A DNA stretch of 64,000 nt, from the NCBI GenBank assembly GCA_963758335.1, contig CAVWVF010000004.1, forward strand, positions 372,001 through 436,000, given 5' to 3'. The notes beneath the pieces were generated by a model. That model saw only the letters and a list, made by a program, of their open reading frames with translations, had not been told where the DNA came from and made no database searches. Below, one piece after another: positions 8,619 through 17,578 of the stretch. Position 1 is the first letter of the stretch; each line of letters starts with the position of its first letter. The DNA comes from Roseiarcus sp963758335. Its GTDB lineage: Bacteria; Pseudomonadota; Alphaproteobacteria; Rhizobiales; Beijerinckiaceae. The position numbers and the translations under genes were made by a program.

Positions 8619-9250
8619 ATCGCGATCAGGCGCTGACCGCGCAGCCAGGCTAAAAGCTTGAGTATCGGCAGTCCCAGTATGGTCGCGTGGTCGCCCTCGA
8701 TGCGATCGAACAAATGCACGCCAAGGCCTTCAACTTGGTAGACGCCAACACTGGAAAGAACAGCGGGACCGGCGAGAGCAAGATATCGCGCGATTTCGCG
8801 CGCGTCGAGAGCGCGCATGTGAAGATCGGCCGTATCGCTTTCTGCAAAGAGCGGTTTTCCACCGCGGGCAACACAGAAGGCGGAGGTCAGCCGATGCGTC
8901 CGGCCAGCCAGCGCGGCGAGCGAATTCGCAGCTTCGGCGAGGTCACGCGGCTTTTGCAGAAAACACCCCCCTATCGTGAGCGTTTGGTCCGCCCCGAGGC
9001 AAAAGGCCTGGCTGCGCAGTAGACTAGCGCTGACCGCTTTGGCCTGCGCCAAGTGCAACGCCACGGCGTCAATCGACCCGCCTTCGGCTAGATAGCGCTC
9101 TTCAATCAGCCGCTCGTCGATGTCCGGAGAAACGACCTCGGCAGCGATGCCGGCTGCGCTCAATAAAGCGCGTCGGCTCGAACTCTTGGAAGCCAGGATA
9201 AGCGGGTCTTCTCCCGCCCAGACCGACGCCGGCGAAAGGATATGAGGCAT
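8612..9250 (-). CDS. maf: Maf-family nucleoside triphosphate pyrophosphatase
   Basis: About 212 residues. LILASKSSSRRALLSAAG is the Maf substrate-binding start, and DIDERLIEE, GADQTL, the central LQKPRDLAEAANSL and the C-terminal DHATILGLPI follow in the usual order. Maf proteins hydrolyse non-canonical or modified nucleotides. The ATG at 9250 gives a normal start; a TTG at 9268 would lengthen the protein by six residues and overlap the upstream gene. Confidence 0.93.
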   Translation of the reverse strand: MPHILSPASVWAGEDPLILASKSSSRRALLSAAGIAAEVVSPDIDERLIEERYLAEGGSIDAVALHLAQAKAVSASLLRSQAFCLGADQTLTIGGCFLQKPRDLAEAANSLAALAGRTHRLTSAFCVARGGKPLFAESDTADLHMRALDAREIARYLALAGPAVLSSVGVYQVEGLGVHLFDRIEGDHATILGLPILKLLAWLRGQRLIAIC

Positions 9251-9254
9251 TCGG

Positions 9255-10106
9255 TCAGCCGTCTGCAATGAACTTTAGCCGATGGGCTCGGTAGAGGTCG
9301 AGCACCGCCGCCGCGGTTTCCTCAATCGAGCGGCGCGAAACATCGATGGTCGGCCACCCGTACTTGGCAAAGAGTCGACGCGAGGCGGCAATCTCCTCCG
9401 CGACCGCGGCCCGATCGACGTAGTCGGTTTGAGCGTCGGTGTTGAGCGAGAGCAGCCGATTCTGCCGAATCTGCACGATGCGGTCGGCCGATGCGACGAG
9501 CCCGACGACGAGCGGATGGCGAAGATAGGCGAGCGCGTGGGGCAGCGGCACGTTCGGCACGAGCGGAATGTTGGCGGTCTTGTAGCCCCGATTGGCGAGG
9601 TAAATGCTGGTCGGAGTTTTCGACGTCCGGCTCACGCCCACCAGCACGATGTCGGCATGTTCGAGGCTCTCGGGCAGCTGGCCGTCGTCGCTCATCATGC
9701 TAAAATTGAGCGCGTCGATCCGCTTGAAGTAGTCGGCGTTAAGCATATGCTGCGCGCCTGCCCGCGGCGTTGAGTTCTGGCCGAGGTAGGACTTGAATAA
9801 GGTCAAGATCGGTCCCAATACAGAGAGGCATGGCGACCCTGAAGCCTCGCAGCTTTGCTCCAAACGCCTGGACAGTTCCGAGTCTACCAGGGTGAAGAGA
9901 ACGATGCCCGGCGCGTTTTCGATTTCCGTAATTACGCGATCAAGCTGAGCCGTCGTTCGCACCAACGGGTAGACGTGTTCGATCGAAGCCACCCCTTGGT
10001 ATTGCGCCGAAGCGGCGCGCGAAGCCGCGATGAGCGTCTCGCCCGTCGAATCGGAAACGAGGTGCAGGTGGAAATAGCTGCGGCCCAATGCGGCGCCCTC
10101 AACCAT
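9255..10106 (-). CDS. ppsR: PEP synthetase (pyruvate, water dikinase) regulatory protein
   Basis: 283 residues of the DUF299/PSRP family, bifunctional kinase/pyrophosphorylases that switch pyruvate dikinases off and on. HLVSDSTGETL at 15-25 and the P-loop-like VGVSRTSKTPTS at 157-168 are diagnostic. The partner dikinase is not in the window. The gene heads the maf-aroE-coaE-dnaQ set and its 5' end faces the candidate origin region. Confidence 0.93.
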   Translation of the reverse strand: MVEGAALGRSYFHLHLVSDSTGETLIAASRAASAQYQGVASIEHVYPLVRTTAQLDRVITEIENAPGIVLFTLVDSELSRRLEQSCEASGSPCLSVLGPILTLFKSYLGQNSTPRAGAQHMLNADYFKRIDALNFSMMSDDGQLPESLEHADIVLVGVSRTSKTPTSIYLANRGYKTANIPLVPNVPLPHALAYLRHPLVVGLVASADRIVQIRQNRLLSLNTDAQTDYVDRAAVAEEIAASRRLFAKYGWPTIDVSRRSIEETAAAVLDLYRAHRLKFIADG

Positions 10107-10944
10107 GAAACAAAGCGCTTATATCCAGAGCCGAAGCCTGTGGACAGGCTTGGACAACCGTTCCCCTTAGAGATTGGCCGTCGGTGCTCGGAAAGTATCG
10201 CTGGTCGATCACCCACAGCAAACATCGGAAGGAAAAGTCGACGCCGGCTGTCGACGCGGGAGTGAATTGTGGGGACAGCGCCGGCCCAGCCGCGCCCTTG
10301 CTCGCCCAAAGGCATAAAAGTGTTAATGAAATGATAATTCCTTCTTTATCATATATATATTGTTTAATTACATTTGACGCTTTGAAAGCATCGGTTTCTT
10401 GGAATAACCTTGGATAGGCTCAATTCGCGGTCCATAAAACGAATAAAAACAACAATATCTTACAGTTTTTAGGCCCGATAGACGACGGGTCGCGGTGTCG
10501 CTAGCGGTGGATCCATTCGGCGCCGTCGTGAGGTCCTCTGCGGAGAGTATTCCTTCCAGACCTCGCAGGATCGCCTGGTCAAGGAATTGGCGCTGTCCGG
10601 ATCGACACGATCGAGCCGACCAACATCGCGCAAAACGCTTGGGTCGCGCATGGTTGGGGAGAACTCCTGCGACTCTGCCCGCGAGAGCCGAGCAGGTAAA
10701 GGCTTACGTCTTTAACTCGAGTCGGGGGTTATGCTTCCGCAAAAGCCCGTTGAAAATTGCAGCGAACGCGACTATGAGAGGCCTTCACCCGTCAACGCGC
10801 GTGTCTTCTGGCATCGGATCGCCTGATCCGGCTGACCGCAGCGGCTTGAAGTGGCCCGGTGCTGCCTTCTGAGCGCAAGGCCTTTTCCAATAGGTTGATG
10901 ACCTGAGGCTCTTCGAGCCGAAAGTCGGAGCTAAAGGTCCCCCA
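10107..10944. other. Candidate chromosomal replication origin region (AT-rich gap ppsR/rho)
   Basis: 838 bases without a convincing gene. Its centre (about 10310-10470) is far more AT-rich than its surroundings, with runs such as TTTATCATATATATATTG. A DnaA-box-like TGTGGACAG lies at 10139-10147, and a CtrA-like TTAA-N7-ATAA lies at 10323-10337. In many alphaproteobacteria the origin lies between the maf/coaE/dnaQ/secB side and the hemE/rho side, which this arrangement partly matches, though hemE is absent. No strong DnaA box (TTATCCACA) is present, so this is a hypothesis. The last ~200 bases should hold the rho promoter and leader. Confidence 0.4.
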
Positions 10945-12210
10945 ATGCGGGAAATGAAACTCAAAGTCTTGAAGCAGAAATCTCCAACCGAGCTTTTGGC
11001 GTTCGCCGAGGAGAATGATGTTGAAAATGCCTCGACTATGCGCAAGCAAGAACTAATGTTTGCAATTCTTAAGCAATTAGCGAGTGTAGACGTTCAAATC
11101 ATTGGGGAAGGGGTGGTCGAAATTCTGCAGGACGGATTCGCTTTTCTTCGGTCTTCCGATGCGAATTACCTTCCAGGTCCTGATGACATCTATGTTTCGC
11201 CATCCCAAATTCGACGTCTTGGACTTCGTACCGGCGACACTGTCGAGGGCGTGATACGCAGCCCCAAGGAAGGCGAACGGTATTTCGCACTATTGAAATG
11301 TAATGCAATCAATTTCGAGGATCCGGAGAAGACGCGTCACAAGGTGCATTTCGACAACCTGACGCCGCTCTACCCAAATCAGCGCCTTCGGCTCGAGGTC
11401 GAGGATCCAACGCGCAAGGACCTGTCGTCCCGCGTCATCGACATCGTTGCGCCTATTGGCAAGGGTCAGCGCGCGTTGATCGTGGCGCCTCCGCGTACTG
11501 GAAAAACGGTGCTTCTACAGAACATCGCCCAGTCAGTTACGGCCAACCATCCGGAATGCTACCTGATCGTCCTCTTGATCGATGAACGGCCGGAAGAAGT
11601 GACCGACATGCAACGTTCGGTGAAAGGCGAAGTCGTTTCATCGACTTTTGACGAACCCGCCGTTCGGCATGTTCAAGTCGCGGAGATGGTCATCGAAAAG
11701 GCCAAGCGACTTGTCGAACATGGACGCGACGTGCTCATTCTCTTGGACTCGATCACCCGATTGGGGCGCGCTTACAACACGGTCGTTCCGTCGTCGGGCA
11801 AGGTGCTGACCGGCGGCGTCGACGCCAACGCCCTGCAACGGCCGAAGCGATTCTTCGGCGCCGCCCGCAATATCGAAGAGGGCGGTTCGCTTACGATCAT
11901 CGCTACAGCGTTGATTGACACCGGATCACGTATGGACGAAGTCATTTTCGAAGAGTTCAAAGGAACCGGCAATTCGGAAATCATTCTCGACCGGAAGGTC
12001 GCAGACAAGCGGACCTTCCCGGCAATGGACATCACGCGTTCGGGCACGCGGAAAGAGGAACTGCTCGTGCCCCCGGACATCCTCAAGAAGATGTATGTTT
12101 TGCGCCGAATTCTCAATCCGATGGGAACGGTCGACGCGATCGAGTTTCTTCTCGGCAAGTTGCGCGAAACAAAGACCAACGCCAATTTCTTCGAGTCCAT
12201 GAATACCTGA
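10945..12210 (+). CDS. rho: Transcription termination factor Rho
   Basis: 421 residues, normal length. The N-terminal helical and RNA-binding cold-shock-like part includes GFAFLRSSDANYLPGPDDIY. The ATPase follows, with the P-loop APPRTGKTVLL near 180-190, LIDERPEEVTDM, and the Q/R-loop region RAYNTVVPSSGKVLTGGVDA. Rho is a hexameric RNA helicase that ends transcription of untranslated RNA. The ATG at 10945 fits; another ATG lies three codons further on. Codon use at the 5' end is less GC-rich than in its neighbours. Confidence 0.97.
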   Translation: MREMKLKVLKQKSPTELLAFAEENDVENASTMRKQELMFAILKQLASVDVQIIGEGVVEILQDGFAFLRSSDANYLPGPDDIYVSPSQIRRLGLRTGDTVEGVIRSPKEGERYFALLKCNAINFEDPEKTRHKVHFDNLTPLYPNQRLRLEVEDPTRKDLSSRVIDIVAPIGKGQRALIVAPPRTGKTVLLQNIAQSVTANHPECYLIVLLIDERPEEVTDMQRSVKGEVVSSTFDEPAVRHVQVAEMVIEKAKRLVEHGRDVLILLDSITRLGRAYNTVVPSSGKVLTGGVDANALQRPKRFFGAARNIEEGGSLTIIATALIDTGSRMDEVIFEEFKGTGNSEIILDRKVADKRTFPAMDITRSGTRKEELLVPPDILKKMYVLRRILNPMGTVDAIEFLLGKLRETKTNANFFESMNT

Positions 12211-12256
12211 GCCGGGTTTTTGGCGCTGGAAAGCAAGGAAGAGGCGGGGTCTTGAC

Positions 12257-13108
12257 GTGTCCGAGTCGCCGAAATCGACCCTGGCTGATTTGCGAGTCCA
12301 GATCGACCAGATCGACAAAGCCATGCATGATTTGTTGATCGAACGCGGAAGCGTCATCGAGCGCCTGATTGAAATCAAGTCGCGCCAGGGAGGAGGTTCG
12401 GCTTTCCGGCCCGCGCGCGAGGCTTCGATGATGCGGGCGATAGCCGAACGCCACCGCGGCCGGCTGCCGTTCGATGCGGTCGAGTCCATCTGGCGCATCA
12501 TCATTTCGACTTTCACGTATGTGCAGGCGCCCTACTGCGTCCATGTCGATGTGTCGCGGAGCGACGCGGCGATGCGCGATGCGGCGCGCTTTCATTTCGG
12601 CTTCACGGTTCCCTGCTTGCCGCATCTGAGCGCCGGCGAAGTGATTGCGGCGGTCGCCGGTTCGAGCGGCGATCTGGGGATGTTCCCCCTCGACAACGGT
12701 CCTGGAGCGGGCGCTTGGTGGACGCAGCTCGCGCCGGCTGATTCGCCCAAAGTGATCGCCCGTCTGCCTTTCGTGGAGCGGCCTGACCATCCTGCTGGCA
12801 TGCCGGTTTTTGTGATTTCGAAACCGCTGGCCGACGGCGCCGCCCGAGACGTGGTGCTCGAGTCGGTCACGCTCGACCGGTGGCGTCCGGACTTTCCTCA
12901 TGCCTTGCGATCCATTGACGCCGAGATCATCGGCTCCGCCGCCAGCGCGGTCGGGCTCGCGCTGTTGGTCGCCCGGCCTGGCGCGATCGCTAAAGACGCC
13001 GTCAGCGCTGCGTTGAGTTCGACCGGGGGCGCCGACGTGCGGAGCGTCGAGGTCGGCGCTCACGCCGATCGATTCGACGCCTCAACATTGCGCGGGCACC
13101 CTCTTTAG
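12257..13108 (+). CDS. Chorismate mutase (AroQ-type domain plus C-terminal prephenate-dehydratase-like region)
   Basis: 283 residues starting at GTG 12257. Residues ~8-95 form an AroQ helical domain (LADLRVQIDQIDKAMHDLL, ERGSVIERLIEIK), which converts chorismate to prephenate. The remaining ~185 residues resemble the two-lobed fold seen after AroQ in rhizobial chorismate mutases; I do not see a clear dehydratase catalytic motif, so that activity is uncertain. It is followed at once by hisC and tyrC, which fits tyrosine/phenylalanine synthesis. Confidence 0.85.
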   Translation: MSESPKSTLADLRVQIDQIDKAMHDLLIERGSVIERLIEIKSRQGGGSAFRPAREASMMRAIAERHRGRLPFDAVESIWRIIISTFTYVQAPYCVHVDVSRSDAAMRDAARFHFGFTVPCLPHLSAGEVIAAVAGSSGDLGMFPLDNGPGAGAWWTQLAPADSPKVIARLPFVERPDHPAGMPVFVISKPLADGAARDVVLESVTLDRWRPDFPHALRSIDAEIIGSAASAVGLALLVARPGAIAKDAVSAALSSTGGADVRSVEVGAHADRFDASTLRGHPL

Positions 13109-13123
13109 GGCAATCGGGGTCCC

Positions 13124-14239
13124 ATGACCGCAACGCCGCCGATCCGTCCGCAGCCTCGCCCCGAGATCCTGGCGATCGACGCCTACGTGCCTGGCAAGAG
13201 CCGGGTCGCCGGCGTCGCGAAGGTCCATAAGCTGTCCTCGAACGAGTCGCCGCTCGGCGCCTCGCCCAAGGCGATCGAGGCGTTTCGGGCGAGCGCGAGC
13301 GATTTGGCGCTTTATCCCGACGGCTCGGCCGCCGCGCTGCGCGAGGCGATCGGGCGCAGCTTTGGGCTCGAGCCGTCGCGAATCATCTGCGGCAATGGGT
13401 CAGACGAACTGTTGGGGCTGCTGGCGCACGCTTTTTTGCGGTCGGGCGATGAGGGACTCTACAGCGAGTATGGGTTTCTCGAATATCCGATTTGCATTCG
13501 GGCGGCCGGCGGGGTTCCGGTCACCGCCGAGGAGAGCAACAAGACGGCCAGCGTCGACGTATTGCTGGCGAAGGCGAACGCGCGCACGAAGATCGTCTAT
13601 CTCGCAAATCCGAACAATCCGACCGGGACCTACATTCCACATTCGGAAGTCAAGCGGCTGCAGGCCGGTCTGCTGGCGGACTGCCTCCTTGTGATCGACG
13701 CGGCGTACGCCGAATACGTTACCCGCAACGACTACAGCTCCGGCCTCGAACTTGCGGCGACCTGCGAAAACGTCGTCATGACCCGCACGTTCTCAAAAAT
13801 CCATGGGCTCGCGAATCTGCGCATCGGCTGGGCGTTTGGCCCTCCGTTTGTGCTCGACGCGCTCAATCGCATCCGCGGACCGTTCAATATGAACGGTCCG
13901 GCGATCGCCGCCGGCGTCGCCAGCCTCGCTGACGCCGTGCACATCGAAGCGGCGCGCGAGCACAATTCGCACTGGCTGCCTTGGCTAGCCAACTCGATCT
14001 CCGCCCTCGGGATCGAGGTGACGCCAAGCGTCTCGAATTTTCTGCTCCTGAGCTTCAAGGACGGGGTCGGCCGGACGGCCGCGGACGCCGACGCCTTTCT
14101 GAGCCGTCGTGGATTCATCCTGCGCGCGATGGGGGCTTATGGACTGCTCAATTCCTTGCGCCTGACGGTCGGCCTTGAAGAGGCGAACCAAGGCGTCGTC
14201 GCGGCTCTGGCGGAATTCATGCGGGGCGATCGTGGTTGA
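13124..14239 (+). CDS. hisC: Histidinol-phosphate/aromatic aminotransferase (HisC-like)
   Basis: 371 residues, class I/II PLP aminotransferase. The PLP lysine is Lys225 in TRTFSKIHGLANLRIGW; ANPNNPTGTYI and DAAYAEYV (Asp binding the pyridine N) are conserved. Family members use histidinol phosphate and often aromatic keto acids. The position between chorismate mutase and prephenate dehydrogenase suggests an aromatic amino acid role as well as, or instead of, histidine synthesis. The next gene starts inside its last codons (8-bp overlap). Confidence 0.9.
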   Translation: MTATPPIRPQPRPEILAIDAYVPGKSRVAGVAKVHKLSSNESPLGASPKAIEAFRASASDLALYPDGSAAALREAIGRSFGLEPSRIICGNGSDELLGLLAHAFLRSGDEGLYSEYGFLEYPICIRAAGGVPVTAEESNKTASVDVLLAKANARTKIVYLANPNNPTGTYIPHSEVKRLQAGLLADCLLVIDAAYAEYVTRNDYSSGLELAATCENVVMTRTFSKIHGLANLRIGWAFGPPFVLDALNRIRGPFNMNGPAIAAGVASLADAVHIEAAREHNSHWLPWLANSISALGIEVTPSVSNFLLLSFKDGVGRTAADADAFLSRRGFILRAMGAYGLLNSLRLTVGLEEANQGVVAALAEFMRGDRG

Positions 14240-15194
14240 GCGGCTCGGGCCGCCGCTTGACGAGCCGATTTTCGACGAGCTGGCCATCATCGGCGTCGGG
14301 CTGATCGGCTCGTCGGTGGCGCGAGCTGTCCGGCGACGAAAAGCGGCCAGCCGCATCGTGCTCGCTGATCGCTCCCAAGAGACGTTGGCGCGGGCGAAAG
14401 CCCTGGCGCTGGGCGACGAAGCGACCAGCGATTTGGCGCGCGCGGTCGAAAACGCGGACTGCGTGATTCTCTGTGCGCCGGTCGGGGCCAATGAAGAGAT
14501 CGGCTGCGCGATCGGTTCGGCGCTCAAGCATGCCGCGATCGTCTCCGATGTCGGTTCGGTCAAGGGCGCGGTCATCTCTGCGCTCGAACCGATTTTGCCG
14601 CCCCACGCCCGGTTCGTTCCCGCCCATCCGGTGGCGGGGACCGAACAGTCGGGGCCGGACGCGGGCTTCGCCTCTCTTTTCATCAACCGGTGGTGCATTC
14701 TGACGCCGCCGGACGGGTCCGATCCCGAGGCGGTGGGGGACGTGCGGGCGCTTTGGGAGGCGCTTGGTTCGAACGTCGAGATCATGAGCGCGGCGCATCA
14801 TGACCTCGTGCTCGCCATCACGAGCCATGTGCCGCATTTGATCGCCTACAACATCGTGGGAACGGCGGCCGACCTCGAGGAGGTGACCCGTTCCGAAGTG
14901 ATCAAGTATTCGGCAGGCGGCTTCCGCGACTTCACCCGGATCGCGGCGTCCGATCCGACGATGTGGCGAGATGTGTTCCTTCACAACAAGGACGCCGTGC
15001 TGGAGATGCTGGGACGTTTCACCGAAGACTTGACTGCGCTGCAACGTATGATCCGCCGTGAGGACGGCGACGGCTTGTTCGCGTTGTTCACGCGCACTCG
15101 ATCGATCCGGCTGGGCATCGTGGCTCAGGGGCAGGAGACGGCGGCACCCGATTTTGGGCGCCGCCTCAGCGAGCCGGACGAGTCAGCTTCGTGA
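14232..15194 (+). CDS. tyrC: Prephenate/arogenate dehydrogenase
   Basis: About 320 residues from a GTG at 14232. A Rossmann motif GVGLIGSS lies at 21-28, then CAPVGANEEIG, SDVGSVKGAV, the active-site HPVAGTEQSGPDAG and SHVPHLIAYNIVGTA. It oxidatively decarboxylates prephenate or arogenate in tyrosine synthesis. It is the last gene of the chorismate mutase-hisC-tyrC operon. An upstream ATG in the same frame would overlap hisC by 65 bp and add residues without family similarity. Confidence 0.92.
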   Translation: MVERLGPPLDEPIFDELAIIGVGLIGSSVARAVRRRKAASRIVLADRSQETLARAKALALGDEATSDLARAVENADCVILCAPVGANEEIGCAIGSALKHAAIVSDVGSVKGAVISALEPILPPHARFVPAHPVAGTEQSGPDAGFASLFINRWCILTPPDGSDPEAVGDVRALWEALGSNVEIMSAAHHDLVLAITSHVPHLIAYNIVGTAADLEEVTRSEVIKYSAGGFRDFTRIAASDPTMWRDVFLHNKDAVLEMLGRFTEDLTALQRMIRREDGDGLFALFTRTRSIRLGIVAQGQETAAPDFGRRLSEPDESAS

Positions 15195-15329
15195 TGTCTC
15201 CCCGGCGGTTTCAGCTCCAGCGCGGGTGGGTCGATGTCACAGTTGTTCAATCGTCAGTGAAGGTCTGACGACAGGTTTACGCGGCTCGGCGCGTATTGTT
15301 CGCCCGAAATCCAAGACCGGACTCAAAAG

Positions 15330-16082
15330 TCAGAGATTATCCACTAGCGCTGCGGGCAGCGCCGTTAGAGTGACTGCTTCCGGCATGGTGGACGCCCTGA
15401 TGATCGCGCCGCATTCCCTGGCGAGTAAAGTGGTGTAATATGGTTGAATGGAGTGACCATCGACGGTCTCGATTGTGCCACCCAATAAGAACGCCGCCGC
15501 GGCATGCGGAAGACGAGCATTGGTCCCCGTCGCTTCGATTTTCATCGTAAGCACCTCGCCTTCGCCTTCAAACTCGACGTTAATGACGCCGCCGCGCGGA
15601 ATCGCGCTGGCCGCGATGAGGCACAGATTGAGCAATAGCTTTACCGCGTTCTTCGGAACCAGTCTGCGCTGACCGTTCCACCGCAACGCCGTACGATCGT
15701 TCGCGATCAGGCCGCGCGCCACGTTCTCCGCATCGCCTGTGTCAATTGCGGCGGTGAGAGATCCTGTCGCTCCGAAGGCAAGGCGGCAAAATTGGAGTCG
15801 GGCCGAGGCCGAGGTTGCGCTCTTCTTGATGAGGTCCATGGCGACGGCGCGCATGTCCTCGTCCTTCTCGCTGTCCAGCATCTCAAGCCCGTTCATGATC
15901 GCCCCGACCGGGCTGATCACGTCGTGACAAACGCGCGAGCATAAGAGCGCGGCGAGGTCGAGGGGGGCGACAGCAACGATTGTCAAACGGCCGATCCTGT
16001 GCTCAATGCCCGATCTGCAGCGGCGGGACTGTGGCGTTCTGCTCCTAAGATCTTTCGGTTGTGTATCCGATTCGTCGGTCAA
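15330..16082 (-). CDS. chpT: Histidine phosphotransferase ChpT
   Basis: 250 residues if it starts at TTG 16082; a TTG at 15986 preceded by AGGA would give ~218 residues and fits the family start (LDLAALLCSRV) better. The phospho-accepting histidine is in SRVCHDVISPVGA (His53 of the long form), followed by LIKKSATSASARLQFCRLAFGA and a degenerate ATPase-like C-terminal domain without nucleotide-binding motifs. ChpT relays phosphate from CckA to CtrA/CpdR in alphaproteobacterial cell-cycle control. It converges with tyrC. Confidence 0.88.
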   Translation of the reverse strand: MTDESDTQPKDLRSRTPQSRRCRSGIEHRIGRLTIVAVAPLDLAALLCSRVCHDVISPVGAIMNGLEMLDSEKDEDMRAVAMDLIKKSATSASARLQFCRLAFGATGSLTAAIDTGDAENVARGLIANDRTALRWNGQRRLVPKNAVKLLLNLCLIAASAIPRGGVINVEFEGEGEVLTMKIEATGTNARLPHAAAAFLLGGTIETVDGHSIQPYYTTLLARECGAIIRASTMPEAVTLTALPAALVDNL

Positions 16083-16157
16083 GGGCGACCCTTTTGGGAC
16101 GTTGCGCCATATCGGTCAGTCCTCTTCGCGACCGCTCTTTAAGGAAAGGAATATTCA

Positions 16158-17012
16158 TTGCGCCAACTTCATCCGGACGAGCAGCAGTTTAATTTCAATT
16201 CGGCTAGCGCAGATGAGATCGCGGTCTTTCTTGCCGACGCTGCCGTCGCGGCCGGACCCGCGGTGATGGACGTTTATGGACAGGGCGGAGAGGTTTGGTC
16301 AAAAGGCGACGGCAGCCCGGTTACTCTCGCCGACCACCAAGCGGAAGCAATCGTCTGCGCCAAGCTGGCTTACGCTTTTCCGCCCACTCCGATCATCGCC
16401 GAGGAGTCGACGTCTTTGGGGAAGCCAGCCGCGGTCGCCGACCGGTTTCTGCTGGTCGATCCGCTCGACGGAACGAAGGAATTTGTCGCACGGAATGGAG
16501 AATTCACTATCAACGTCGCCCTGATAGAGAAAGGCGCGCCAGTCGCCGGCGCCGTATACGCGCCCGCCCTCGGTCGGCTCTGGTTCGGCGGACAGCACGC
16601 TTTTGTTTGCAAGGCACCTGTCGGCGGGGGCTTGCCGAGTCGACGTGCGTGGCGACCGATCACGGTGCGCCCGGCTCCAGAAGCCTTGGTTGTTCTGGCG
16701 AGCCGCTCGCACGGCGATTCTCAGACCGAAGCATTCTTGAGGCGCCTGCCGATTGCCGAGCGGCAGACGAGGGGGTCCTCTATGAAATTCTGCGTAATCG
16801 CCGAAGGTTTAGCCGACGTCTATCCGCGATTTGGTCCGACCATGGAATGGGACACGGCAGCGGGCGATGCGGTGCTACGCGCGGCCGGCGGCGTTGTTCT
16901 CGATCTTTCGGGGATGCCGCTCGCCTATCGGAAGACGGCCGGCCATCTCCGCAACGGAGCGTTCGTCGCCTGGGGCAACGCCGAGACTGCACGAAGGTTC
17001 AACTGCTGTTGA
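16158..17012 (+). CDS. cysQ: 3'(2'),5'-bisphosphate nucleotidase CysQ / inositol monophosphatase family
   Basis: 284 residues from a TTG start that has a strong ribosome site (AAGGAAAGGA) upstream. Metal ligands of the inositol-monophosphatase fold are present: IIAEES (82-83), DPLDGTKEFV (101-104) and a C-terminal WDTAAGDAVLRAAGG. CysQ removes the 3' phosphate from PAP made during sulfate assimilation. Motif order and length favour CysQ over inositol phosphatase, but substrate choice cannot be proved from sequence. Confidence 0.88.
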   Translation: MRQLHPDEQQFNFNSASADEIAVFLADAAVAAGPAVMDVYGQGGEVWSKGDGSPVTLADHQAEAIVCAKLAYAFPPTPIIAEESTSLGKPAAVADRFLLVDPLDGTKEFVARNGEFTINVALIEKGAPVAGAVYAPALGRLWFGGQHAFVCKAPVGGGLPSRRAWRPITVRPAPEALVVLASRSHGDSQTEAFLRRLPIAERQTRGSSMKFCVIAEGLADVYPRFGPTMEWDTAAGDAVLRAAGGVVLDLSGMPLAYRKTAGHLRNGAFVAWGNAETARRFNCC

Positions 17013-17086
17013 GGCTCCGTAAACGGTTCCGCCGAACATCGGGCGATTTTAGAAGGGGGGAAGAGCCGCCGCTGGCGCGGACTACC

Positions 17087-17162
<76 letters not shown>

Positions 17163-17269
17163 TGGCAGCGCGCGTCTTAAAGCCCGAGCCCGTTCCCTGT
17201 CAACGGCGACGACGGTTCGTCCGCTCGCTTGTTGCTGAAGACCCGAGGCTCCCGGTCCGAGGATATTCT

Positions 17270-17578
17270 ATGGCTCCCGTACTTAAACTCCTGCTCTACG
17301 TCCTTCAGCTATACACGTTCGTCATCATCGCCGGGGCGGTGCTGTCGTGGTTGATCGCTTTCAACGTGGTCAATATTCGTAACGAGTTTGTCCGATCGGT
17401 GTGGAATCTGTTTGTCGCCCTTACTGAGCCGCTTCTCAAGCCCATGCGCAACCTCTTGCCGAGCACAGGCGGCATCGACATCTCACCGATCATACTCCTG
17501 CTCGCGATCTGGTTTGTTGAGTGGCTCATCCGAGATGATATCGCGCCACTGTTAGGCGTTTCCCCTTACTCACTGTGA
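17270..17578 (+). CDS. YggT family integral membrane protein
   Basis: 102 residues with two hydrophobic segments and the family motif LTEPLLKPMRNLLPSTGGIDISPIILLL. YggT proteins sit in the inner membrane; roles in osmotic tolerance or membrane insertion have been suggested, but no reaction is known. It closely resembles the C-terminal domain of the TIR fusion at 18173 (same order of WLIAFNVVNIRN, LTEP, GGIDISPIILLL), so the two are recent relatives. It overlaps the next gene by 4 bp. Confidence 0.9.
   Translation: MAPVLKLLLYVLQLYTFVIIAGAVLSWLIAFNVVNIRNEFVRSVWNLFVALTEPLLKPMRNLLPSTGGIDISPIILLLAIWFVEWLIRDDIAPLLGVSPYSL

Noticed and set aside
10785..11049. Minus-strand frames across the start of rho
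   Set aside because: Shadow frames opposite the conserved Rho N-terminus without motif.
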